Source of the DNA: a virus
DNA: 22,139 bases
Reading direction: 5' to 3' (one strand)
Virus record (IMG/VR): IMGVR_UViG_3300007512_000225
Span: 1 to 22,139 of that record
In this document: positions 14,658 to 21,975 of the stretch, piece after piece
Numbering within the stretch: position 1 is the first letter of the stretch
Layout: each line of letters starts with the position of its first letter
Translations under genes and position numbers: made by a program
The notes under the pieces: generated by a model
Database searches by the model: none
What the model saw: only the letters and a program-made list of their open reading frames with translations
Told to the model about the DNA's origin: nothing

Positions 14658-15702
14658 TGACACGCACTTTGGGGCTCGAGCGGACTCCCAAATATTTGCA
14701 GATTACTTCTTTCAGTTTTTTGAAGAAACCTTCTTTCCCTACATCCAAGAGAATAAAATAGACGCTATTTTTCACTTGGGCGATTTGATGGACAGAAGGA
14801 AATTTGTAAATTTCAATACACTTAATAATACCAGAAAAAGATTTCTAGAACCGTTAGAAGATATCGGTATAGAAACTCATATTATTCTTGGTAATCACGA
14901 TACCTATTACAAAAATACTAACGAACTAAATTCTGTTCGTGAATTGTTAGGTAACCGTTACAAAAACTTTAATATCATCGAAACACCACAAGAACTGTGG
15001 TTAGATAAAGAAGGTTTTGTTATGGTTCCGTGGATAAATAAATCAAACAAAGACAAGTGTTTAAAGTTATTGGACTCTACGGCATGTCCTATTGCTGTGG
15101 GTCATTTTGAATTAAATGGTTATGAAATTGTGCCCGGCATTAGACATGATGGTGGGATGGATGATAAACCGTTAAAACGATTTGAACAAGTTTGGTCTGG
15201 ACACTTTCATCAAAAGAGCAATAAAGATAACATTTATTATTTGGGAGCCCAGTATCAAATTACTTTTACGGATTTAAATGTCCGAAAGGGATTTCATGTT
15301 TTTGATACAGAAACTAGAACTCTTGAATTTATTGAAAACCCATTACGGATGTTTCATGCTATCGATTATGATGATAGTGAATCAGAAAAAATCGAAGATT
15401 GGATTAAGTCCGGCGATTTCAAAAAATATAAAAATGGGCAAGTTAAAGTTTTTGTAAGATATAAAAGAAGTCCTTATTTGTTTGACAGGTTCTTAGATAA
15501 ACTGTATAATGCACAAGTAGGCAATCTCACAATTATTGAAGACATAATTCAACAAGAAATTGATGATGAGGATGTTATTGACATGTCCAAGGATACACTG
15601 ACACTTATTCTGAATGAGATTGATACAATGGAAGAAATTGAAAACACAGGAAAGTTGAAGAAGATAATTAAAGACCTGTACACGGAGAGTCTTTCACAGT
15701 GA
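14638..15702 (+). CDS. 47: Recombination endonuclease subunit gp47 (Mre11/SbcD type)
   Basis: gp47 is the nuclease half of the gp46/gp47 complex that resects DNA ends for recombination and degrades host DNA. It has 354 residues (T4 has 339). The metallophosphoesterase motifs are complete: D8 and H10 in NDTHFG, D49 in HLGDLMD, N86-H87-D88 in GNHDTYY, H156 in VGHFELNG, and H189/H191 in WSGHFHQKS. ATG 14638 lies within the last codons of gp55 and the N-terminus MKIALINDTHFG begins at the first beta strand, as it should. The C-terminal capping region is charged. The stop overlaps the GTG start of gp46. Confidence 0.96.
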   Translation: MKIALINDTHFGARADSQIFADYFFQFFEETFFPYIQENKIDAIFHLGDLMDRRKFVNFNTLNNTRKRFLEPLEDIGIETHIILGNHDTYYKNTNELNSVRELLGNRYKNFNIIETPQELWLDKEGFVMVPWINKSNKDKCLKLLDSTACPIAVGHFELNGYEIVPGIRHDGGMDDKPLKRFEQVWSGHFHQKSNKDNIYYLGAQYQITFTDLNVRKGFHVFDTETRTLEFIENPLRMFHAIDYDDSESEKIEDWIKSGDFKKYKNGQVKVFVRYKRSPYLFDRFLDKLYNAQVGNLTIIEDIIQQEIDDEDVIDMSKDTLTLILNEIDTMEEIENTGKLKKIIKDLYTESLSQ

Positions 15703-17420
15703 TAAATTTTAAGAAAGTTCGTTTCCGAAACTTTGGTTCATTCGGAAACGCTGTTACAGAAATACAATTAGACCGACATTCTATGACTCTTGTATCAGGG
15801 AATAACGGTCATGGAAAATCTTTTGCATTATTAGATTCTATCACCTTTGGGTTATTTGGAAAACCATTTCGAAAAATTAATATTCCGCAATTGGTTAACA
15901 GTATAAACAAGAAAAACTTGTGGGTGGAAGTAGAGTTTGAAATTGGTGATGATTCATATAAAATTATCAGAGGTATAAAACCCAAGAAATTTGAAATTTA
16001 TCGAAACGGGGAATTATTCGACCAAAATGCCAAGACAAAAGATTATCAGCGAATGTTGGAAGACCAAATTCTAAAAATGAATTATAAGTCTTTTACACAA
16101 GTTGTGATTTTAGGTAGTTCGTCCTTTGTTCCTTTTATGCAATTAAGTACATCAGACCGGCGTGGAGTTATTGAAGATATTCTGGATATCAATATCTTTT
16201 CTGATATGAATACGATTCTTAAAACCCACATATCAACTTGTCGAGAAGAACACAGAGAGATTATATTTAACATCGAAGTTCTAAAAGAAAAAATCGAAAT
16301 ACTAGAATCTCATATCGAAAATGTATCTAAGAAATCAGAACAAAGTTCCGCAGAAAACGAAAAAGAAATATTAGAAACCAAGAAGAAAATTAAAAACCAT
16401 CAAACCAAAATCGAAGACTTGAGATTAACATCAGACCACAAACGAAAAGAAATAAAATCGTATGGTGATTTACAATCAAAGATTCGAAGGGTTGAAGTTC
16501 TAAAGAAACAACTAGGATCAAATAAAAGAAAAGCCGAAGAGGGCATTTTATTCTTTGAAATGAATGAAGTTTGTCCCACCTGTACACAAGATATTGATGA
16601 ATCAAATACCAATGTAATTAAAACTGTTGAACGGAAGAAAGATAAGTTGGTTGAAATTGAAAATGCAATGGAAGAACTTGCTGTTCATTACGAAGAAATA
16701 CAAGAACATTCCATTACAGTAGACAACAAACTTTCTGAAATTACTGCATTGGAAGATGACATTTCTTCTAAGAATGGGTGGGTTAGTGCAGCCGTTGGGT
16801 ATATGGAAAAATTAGTAGAACAAACTGAACTGATTAAAAAAGACCAAGACCAAATCAAAAGTGAAACTGAAAAACTCACAACCTACAAACAAAATATGAA
16901 TATACAACAGGAAGAAAAGAAAGAACGAATTGAAGATTTGTATTATTATGATATTGCCACTTCGTTGTTAAAGGATGGCGGTATCAAATCAAAAATCATT
17001 AAACACTATCTTCCTATGATGAATAAACTCATCAACAAATATTTGGCTTCAATGGACTTCTTTGCTCAATTTACATTAGACGAAGAATTCAATGAAACCA
17101 TCAAGAGCAGACACCGTGACGATTTTAGTTACATGTCATTTAGCGAAGGAGAAAAAATGAGAATTGATTTATCACTTCTTTTGTCATGGCGAGAAATTGC
17201 TAGATTAAAGAATAGTGCAAATACAAATCTTTTAATTCTTGATGAAGTATTTGATTCGTCGCTCGATGCTTTTGGTACAGAAGAATTTTTAAAATTGATA
17301 CATTCTTTAAGTCAAAGATGTAATATATTCGTAATCAGCCACAAATCAGATCAATTGGCTGATAAATTTCCAAACCAAATGACCTTTGAAAAACAAAATA
17401 ATTTCAGCAAAATGTTATGA
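15699..17420 (+). CDS. 46: Recombination endonuclease subunit gp46 (Rad50/SbcC type)
   Basis: gp46 is the ABC-type ATPase partner of gp47. It has 573 residues (T4 has 560). Walker A GNNGHGKS is at 34-41. Long coiled coils run from about 180 to 290 and 300 to 420, with the zinc hook CPTC (C292, C295) between them. The ABC signature SEGEK starts at residue 482, and Walker B LLILDEVFD with D515/E516 follows. The start is GTG at 15699, overlapping the gp47 stop as GTGA, with GGAGAG a few bases upstream. The 4-base overlap should give matched amounts of the two subunits. All parts needed for a working Mre11-Rad50-type complex are present. Confidence 0.96.
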   Translation: MINFKKVRFRNFGSFGNAVTEIQLDRHSMTLVSGNNGHGKSFALLDSITFGLFGKPFRKINIPQLVNSINKKNLWVEVEFEIGDDSYKIIRGIKPKKFEIYRNGELFDQNAKTKDYQRMLEDQILKMNYKSFTQVVILGSSSFVPFMQLSTSDRRGVIEDILDINIFSDMNTILKTHISTCREEHREIIFNIEVLKEKIEILESHIENVSKKSEQSSAENEKEILETKKKIKNHQTKIEDLRLTSDHKRKEIKSYGDLQSKIRRVEVLKKQLGSNKRKAEEGILFFEMNEVCPTCTQDIDESNTNVIKTVERKKDKLVEIENAMEELAVHYEEIQEHSITVDNKLSEITALEDDISSKNGWVSAAVGYMEKLVEQTELIKKDQDQIKSETEKLTTYKQNMNIQQEEKKERIEDLYYYDIATSLLKDGGIKSKIIKHYLPMMNKLINKYLASMDFFAQFTLDEEFNETIKSRHRDDFSYMSFSEGEKMRIDLSLLLSWREIARLKNSANTNLLILDEVFDSSLDAFGTEEFLKLIHSLSQRCNIFVISHKSDQLADKFPNQMTFEKQNNFSKML

Positions 17421-17821
17421 AAAACAAAACCAAGAAAAAGACCAAAAAGAAAGTTCAATCAAAAAAGGTTGAACGAGAGTGGACGAGTGGAGTTTCTCCT
17501 AAGACATCATTATCTTACGAGAAGTATATGAAAGCCGGTCTGGAAATTATCTCTTCGAAATTTTCAATTCGTACATATAAACTAGCACCCAAAGAAGACT
17601 ATCCATTTTTTGAACGGGGGAAAGACCTTCGGGTACGAGTTTTCTTTAATGGAAAATATGTTGAAGGAAGTGAATTTCTAATAGAACTGGCTTTTTGGAT
17701 GCAATCGAATGGCAACAAAGAAGACCGCAATTGGATGCGAAGCCACGCAGACCAAAAACTAAAATGTTTTCATGATGCTGTTCAACGAGGCAAGAAAAAA
17801 CTAAAGAAGAAAAAGAAATGA
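17417..17821 (+). CDS. Lysine-rich hypothetical protein
   Basis: A 134-residue protein I do not recognise. The first 18 residues and the last 10 are nearly all lysine, flanking a neutral core that looks folded (YEKYMKAGLEIISSKFSIRTY, then RVRVFFNGKYVEGSEFLIELAFWM, then helix-like WMRSHADQKLKCFHDAVQ). Basic tails at both ends suggest nucleic-acid binding. It is joined to gp46 upstream and RNase H downstream by ATGA overlaps, so it is made together with end-resection and primer-removal enzymes. The lysine codons are mostly AAA/AAG runs, so slippage in sequencing is possible, but the frame remains open and abuts both neighbours perfectly. Confidence 0.75.
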   Translation: MKNKTKKKTKKKVQSKKVEREWTSGVSPKTSLSYEKYMKAGLEIISSKFSIRTYKLAPKEDYPFFERGKDLRVRVFFNGKYVEGSEFLIELAFWMQSNGNKEDRNWMRSHADQKLKCFHDAVQRGKKKLKKKKK

Positions 17822-18651
17822 TTATTATTGATAACAACCAAATTATTTTAGCAGCTATTTTTACAACCATTCGTAATGGAGAAGTTGATGAAGATATTCT
17901 TAGGCATTTAGTATTGAACACATATCGAATGTATCGAAATAAATTCAAGAATAAGTATGGCGAACTTGTAATTGCAAACGACTCTCCGCATTGTTGGCGA
18001 AGAGATATATTCCCACACTATAAAGCTAGTCGCAGGAAAGACCAAAAAGAATCTAAGTTTGACTGGAATGTAATTTATAAATGTTTGAATACGATTCGTG
18101 AAGAAGTAGAAGAAATATTTCCATTCAAAAACATCACAGTGGACAGAGCAGAAGCAGATGACATTATTGGTATCCTTGCAAAACAATATCATCTGCAAGA
18201 AAATATTGTTATCGTTTCAAACGACAAAGATTTTCAACAATTACAGCGATATCCTAATGTTAAACAATACAGTCCGTTGAAGAAATCGTTTTTGGTTTGT
18301 AGTGACCCCGAACGATTTCTTGTAGACCATATCATAAAGGGTGATGCATCAGATGGTATACCCAACATCCTTTCAGATGATGATGTGTTCGTGACAGAAG
18401 GAAAACGACAAACGGGATGTGGAAATAAAAAGGCAGAAATGATTCGAGAAGAATTACATAAGTGGACAGAAAATAGAAACTATGATAGAAATAATAGGAT
18501 GATTAATCTTAATATGATTCCCTCCTACATAGAAGAAGAAGTACTCTCTCAGTTCAATAAAACTACCGAAACTGATGGAAGTAAAATCCTTTCTTACTTT
18601 ATTGAAAAACGATTGCGGAACCTTATGGAAAACATTCAGGAGTTTGTTTGA
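17818..18651 (+). CDS. rnh: T4-type RNase H (5' to 3' FEN-1-family nuclease)
   Basis: This nuclease removes RNA primers and adjacent DNA from lagging-strand fragments. It has 277 residues (T4 Rnh has 305). Matches to T4 Rnh run through the whole protein: D5 at the end of the first strand, a helix with LRHLVLNTYR, WRRDIFPHYKASRRK, AEADDIIG with E112, D114 and D115, IVSNDKDFQQLQRYPNVKQYSP with D136 and D138, then IKGDASDGIPN with D176 and D179. These are the metal-binding acids of the family. The N-terminus is about 14 residues shorter than T4. The start overlaps the lysine-rich gene by ATGA. In T4 rnh lies elsewhere (dda/33/59/32 region), so its place between 46 and 45 is a different arrangement. 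Confidence 0.93.
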   Translation: MIIIDNNQIILAAIFTTIRNGEVDEDILRHLVLNTYRMYRNKFKNKYGELVIANDSPHCWRRDIFPHYKASRRKDQKESKFDWNVIYKCLNTIREEVEEIFPFKNITVDRAEADDIIGILAKQYHLQENIVIVSNDKDFQQLQRYPNVKQYSPLKKSFLVCSDPERFLVDHIIKGDASDGIPNILSDDDVFVTEGKRQTGCGNKKAEMIREELHKWTENRNYDRNNRMINLNMIPSYIEEEVLSQFNKTTETDGSKILSYFIEKRLRNLMENIQEFV

Positions 18652-18657
18652 TGCCCA

Positions 18658-18699
18658 CACAAATACAAAATAATACACTTGACATCTTGTGTATTTGTG
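18658..18699 (+). repeat. Nested inverted repeats over the clamp-operon promoter
   Basis: Outer arms CACAAATAC (18658-18666) and GTATTTGTG (18691-18699) are a perfect 9-bp inverted repeat. Inner arms AATACAC (18672-18678) and GTGTATT (18689-18695) are a perfect 7-bp inverted repeat that flanks the -35 box. The right arms overlap, so the two pairings are mutually exclusive. They cover the promoter spacer and -35, which suits an operator; as RNA from upstream transcription they could also form alternative hairpins. Confidence 0.6.
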
Positions 18700-18706
18700 G
18701 TAAAAT
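18679..18706 (+). promoter_or_regulatory. Sigma70-type early promoter for the clamp/clamp-loader operon
   Basis: TTGACA (18679-18684), 16-base spacer, TAAAAT (18701-18706), with TGG just before the -10. It shares spacer length and the TTTGTGG end with the uvsY promoter. Transcription is expected to start near 18713, where there is a GTG in frame with the next gene. It should drive the small unknown gene, 45, 44, the GroES-like gene, the DruA-like gene and 62. Confidence 0.85.
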
Positions 18707-18724
18707 ACATGCGTGATATTTGAG

Positions 18725-18943
18725 ATGAGTAAGAAAAACAAAAAAGAAACACACAACGAGTACGAAGATTATTATGATATTAGTTCGGCTCGTAGTCAAA
18801 AGAAAAGTAAGTCCCGAAGAAAGCGGAAGGACACTAAACATATACTTCGAGATTTTAAGGACTATGGAAACAACTTGCGTAGTTCCAAAGACCTCGATGA
18901 TATAAACGATTGGTATGGAGACACCTTAGATAAGGATTGGTGA
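18725..18943 (+). CDS. Small charged protein in the rpbA position
   Basis: A 72-residue protein (from ATG 18725; a GTG at 18713 would add four residues and coincides with the expected transcription start). The first half is strongly basic (KKSKSRRKRKDTKH), then comes RDFKDYGNNLR, and the last 20 residues are acidic with Trp (DDINDWYGDTLDKDW). I do not recognise it. T4 has rpbA, an RNA-polymerase-binding protein, directly before gene 45, and marine T4-like phages have a small basic protein there, so a polymerase- or DNA-binding role is a reasonable guess from position only. It directly abuts gp45 (TGA then ATG). Confidence 0.7.
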   Translation: MSKKNKKETHNEYEDYYDISSARSQKKSKSRRKRKDTKHILRDFKDYGNNLRSSKDLDDINDWYGDTLDKDW

Positions 18944-19636
18944 ATGACTACAACTATGAATACAGTGAAATTGAGTCGAAATACATTCGACATTCTCAAA
19001 AACTTTGCAACAATTAATACGAACCTTCTGGTCGAAACAGGAAATACAATCAAGACATTATCTCCCATGAAAAATATCATGGCAGAAGCAACTGTGTCTG
19101 AAGATTTTGATATTCCGTTTGGCGTTTGGGATTTGAACAAGTTCCTTGGAACTATTTCATTATTTAATAATCCCGAATTGATGTTTGAAGAAAAGTATGT
19201 GACCATCAGTGAAAGCGGTGGTGCATCTGTTCGATATCATTATTCTGACCCATCGCTTTTGTTGTCAGCAACAAAAGAACTTAATATGCCGGAACCTGTT
19301 GTTTCTTTTGAATTAACTCAAAAACAATTCAATGAAATCCAAAAGGCGGCTGCAGTTCTTCAGGTTCCTGATATCTGTGTCCGAAATGACGGCGAGGTTT
19401 TACAACTTGTTGCTCTGGATAAGGCTGACCGTGGCAGTAATAGTTACTCTATTGATTTGGGCGAACTTGGAACAAGTGAGGATTTCGAATTTTACTTCAA
19501 GGTAGAAAATCTTAAAATCCTTCCCGGCGATTATGATGTAAGTATCACAGAAAAGATTGTATCACAATTTAATCACAAATCAATCGATTTGAAGTATTAT
19601 ATTGCTATGGAATCTGATTCTCACTACGGAGAATAA
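18944..19636 (+). CDS. 45: Sliding clamp gp45
   Basis: gp45 is the trimeric ring that tethers the DNA polymerase and also activates late transcription through gp55. It has 230 residues (T4 has 228). VKLSRNTFDILKNFATINTNLL matches the T4 N-terminus. FGVWDLNKFLGTISLFNNPEL corresponds to the first-domain core, and LPGDYDVSI and KYYIAMESDS near the end match the T4 C-terminus. The first ATG (18944) abuts the previous stop; a second ATG at 18956 (MNTVKLS) would be closer to the T4 length at the N-terminus and cannot be excluded. gp44 begins one base after its stop, so clamp and loader are co-translated. The partner peptide QGSLDEFL in gp55 is encoded upstream. Confidence 0.94.
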   Translation: MTTTMNTVKLSRNTFDILKNFATINTNLLVETGNTIKTLSPMKNIMAEATVSEDFDIPFGVWDLNKFLGTISLFNNPELMFEEKYVTISESGGASVRYHYSDPSLLLSATKELNMPEPVVSFELTQKQFNEIQKAAAVLQVPDICVRNDGEVLQLVALDKADRGSNSYSIDLGELGTSEDFEFYFKVENLKILPGDYDVSITEKIVSQFNHKSIDLKYYIAMESDSHYGE

Positions 19637-19637
19637 T

Positions 19638-20582
19638 ATGAAAACTATTGAAAACACTTTGTGGGTCGAAAAATATCGTCCTCAAAGAGTCAAAGATTGC
19701 ATTCTATCTTATTCTATTAAAGAAACATTTCAAGAAATTATTAATTCAGGAGAGATGCAAAATCTTCTCTTGTCGGGCGGTGCAGGATGTGGAAAGACAA
19801 CAGTGGCTCGAGCACTGTGTCATGAACTTGAGTTAGATTATATTCTAATTAACTGTTCCGAGGATGGTAATATTGATACCCTTCGAACAAAGATTCGAAA
19901 CTTTGCAAGTACGGTTTCAATTGCTGGTGGACAAAAAGTAGTCATCCTTGATGAATTTGATTATTCAAATGCACAGTCAACCCAACCCGCACTTCGTGGA
20001 TTTATTGAAGAGTTCTCATCGAACTGTCGATTTATTCTAACATGCAATTTTAAAAATAGAATCATCGAACCTTTACATTCACGATGTACAACTGTAGAAT
20101 TTCGTATTCCCGGCAAAGAGAAAAAGGTTCTTGCAGAACAGGTTTTTGATAGATGTAAGTTAATTTTAGAAACTGAAAATATCGAATACAACGACAAGGT
20201 TCTTGCAGAATTAATCATGAAACACTTTCCCGATTTTCGTAGGGTTCTTAATGAACTTCAACGATATTCTGTTTCAGGAAAAATCGATGTTGGTATTCTT
20301 TCTTCCACAGGCGACCTTCGTATTGATTCTTTAATGGATAATATGAAGACAAAAAACTTTAATGAAGTTCGTAAGTGGGTTGTTGATAATATCGACAATG
20401 ACCAAACAAAAATCTTTCGAACCATATATGATGGATTATACGACCACCTTGAATCAAAAACCATTCCGATGGCCATCTTGATTCTCGGAGATTATCAGTA
20501 TAAGGCTGCATTTGTTGCCGACCCTGAGATTAATATTACTGCATGTTTAGTTCAATTAATGATGGAGTGTGAATTCAAATGA
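19638..20582 (+). CDS. 44: Clamp loader large subunit gp44
   Basis: gp44 is the AAA+ ATPase of the gp44/62 clamp loader. It has 314 residues (T4 has 319). TLWVEKYRPQRVKDC is the standard N-terminus of the RFC/gp44 family. Walker A GGAGCGKT is at 47-54, Walker B/DExx VVILDEFD with D105/E106, the sensor 1 region LTCNF near 134-138, and the arginine-finger SRC motif at 148-150. The correct start is ATG 19638; an upstream in-frame codon inside gp45 would add 12 residues not seen in the family. Its stop overlaps the GroES-like gene by ATGA, whereas in T4 the gene 62 start lies at this place. Confidence 0.95.
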   Translation: MKTIENTLWVEKYRPQRVKDCILSYSIKETFQEIINSGEMQNLLLSGGAGCGKTTVARALCHELELDYILINCSEDGNIDTLRTKIRNFASTVSIAGGQKVVILDEFDYSNAQSTQPALRGFIEEFSSNCRFILTCNFKNRIIEPLHSRCTTVEFRIPGKEKKVLAEQVFDRCKLILETENIEYNDKVLAELIMKHFPDFRRVLNELQRYSVSGKIDVGILSSTGDLRIDSLMDNMKTKNFNEVRKWVVDNIDNDQTKIFRTIYDGLYDHLESKTIPMAILILGDYQYKAAFVADPEINITACLVQLMMECEFK

Positions 20583-20872
20583 AATTTATTCCGTATGCCG
20601 GCAAAGTTGCCATCAAGGAAGATGAATTTCGAACTCACGAAGGATTGATTATATATCAACAAAAGAGAGGCCCGAAATATACCACAGGTGTTGTAGCGGC
20701 CATTGGCCCACCACCCATAAATAGCAAAGGTATAGAAATGCCCGAACCGCCGTTTACAGTAGGCGATAGAGTAATAATCAAGCAAGCAGTGTGGTGGTCT
20801 GTGGAGGATTATATGATTGTTGATATCGAAAAAATAGTTGCTGTTATAGGTAAAGATGTTAAATTCGGATGA
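20579..20872 (+). CDS. GroES/gp31-like co-chaperonin
   Basis: A 97-residue protein with the full layout of the 10-kDa co-chaperonin fold and the usual length (E. coli GroES 97, T4 gp31 111). AGKVAIKEDE near the start corresponds to the first strand pair. Residues about 15-35, with EGLIIYQQ, match the mobile loop whose hydrophobic tripeptide (here LII) contacts the large chaperonin. TTGVVAAIGPP follows as the G-x-V-x-A-x-G strand, then VGDRVIIK at 61-68, and YMIVDIEKIVAVIG as the closing strands. T4 gp31 replaces GroES so that GroEL can fold gp23, which is encoded in this window. It is coupled by ATGA at both ends. The symbol is left empty because the fold is clear but orthology to gene 31 is not proved. 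Confidence 0.82.
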   Translation: MKFIPYAGKVAIKEDEFRTHEGLIIYQQKRGPKYTTGVVAAIGPPPINSKGIEMPEPPFTVGDRVIIKQAVWWSVEDYMIVDIEKIVAVIGKDVKFG

Positions 20873-21975
20873 TTCTTGAAGGAAAAGATTTAGATTATGT
20901 TGTTAATCGACTGAATGGATATTACGGCAGTTTTGACCGAATCGATACTTACTTTCGTGAGAGAAAGAAGCAAAGACTCGACAAATTACCGATGAGTCTA
21001 TTTTCAATCGATGATGATTTGTTTTCAGATTTTTCTATGTCTCCCGAAGATATGAATTTTGAATTGGTTGACCTACCATATAATCAATGGGATAATTATC
21101 TTGAACACATTTCATCTCACTCCAACGATATCAATCCAGGCAAAAGTCTACCGATTGCTGTTAGAGAATCCAACACAGGAAAGTATGTTGGATTTATTCG
21201 ATTGGGTTCTCCGACAATCAATTCCAAACCAAGAAATGTTTTGTTTGGAGAAGTTCCTCCACTCGATAAAGTAAATAAACATATTATCATGGGATTTGTT
21301 ATTGTGCCAACGCAACCATTTGGTTTCAATTATCTTGGTGGTAAACTTCTGTCTTTGATTTGTTGTAGTCACGAAGTTCGAAAGAAGATGAATGAAAAGT
21401 GGAACAGTGATATTTGTATGTTTGAAACTACATCTCTTTACGGTAGTATTAAACCATCGAGTCAGTATGATGGGTTGAAACCATTTATTCGTTATCGTGG
21501 AAATACGGAAAGTAAATTTTTACTTACAATGTCAGACGAGATTTACAAAGAACTGAATAAGTTCTTTACCGAAAAGAATGACGGGCCCCTAATTCATAAA
21601 GAAGCATCGAGTAGAAAACTTAAAACACAAACTAAGATGATATCCATCGTTAAGGCAAGTTTGAAGGAATCAGGAAGAACAGATGACTACGATGAGTTCG
21701 TTGGATTTCTAAAACATGCCCAAGGACTGACAACAAAGAAGAGAGCATATACTACCGATTATGGTTTTGCTAATGCCGTAGATTATATTCTTGGTAAGGA
21801 TGATAAATTAATCAAGAAAGAGAATTACGACCGATATTCTTTTGATAATTTGATTGGGTGGTGGAAGAATAAAGCAACCAATCGATACAATAATTTAATT
21901 GCAGATGGCAGATTGCGTACCGAAATGGAAATTTGGGATGCAAATAAGATGGATGAGATTGATATTATCCGATGA
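20869..21975 (+). CDS. DruA-like (DUF4338-like) protein
   Basis: A 368-residue protein. Residues about 100-225 have the pattern I associate with the DUF4338/DruA family: YVGFIRLGSP (106-115), a charged loop, IIMGFVIVPTQPFG (139-152), a helix GGKLLSLICCS, CMFETTSLYGS (183-193), then YRGNTESKF near 209-217. In DruA this reads as G-f-i-x-l-s-S-P, a long strand ending in P, a helix, LETF, then G-T. The first 90 residues are charged and helical. The C-terminal 130 are basic and contain KRAYTTDYGFANAVDYILG. DruA is the core protein of Druantia anti-phage systems, but relatives occur in mobile elements and phages. Here it lies between clamp-loader genes with ATGA overlaps on both sides. Function is unknown; the family call is by pattern only. 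Confidence 0.5.
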   Translation: MILEGKDLDYVVNRLNGYYGSFDRIDTYFRERKKQRLDKLPMSLFSIDDDLFSDFSMSPEDMNFELVDLPYNQWDNYLEHISSHSNDINPGKSLPIAVRESNTGKYVGFIRLGSPTINSKPRNVLFGEVPPLDKVNKHIIMGFVIVPTQPFGFNYLGGKLLSLICCSHEVRKKMNEKWNSDICMFETTSLYGSIKPSSQYDGLKPFIRYRGNTESKFLLTMSDEIYKELNKFFTEKNDGPLIHKEASSRKLKTQTKMISIVKASLKESGRTDDYDEFVGFLKHAQGLTTKKRAYTTDYGFANAVDYILGKDDKLIKKENYDRYSFDNLIGWWKNKATNRYNNLIADGRLRTEMEIWDANKMDEIDIIR

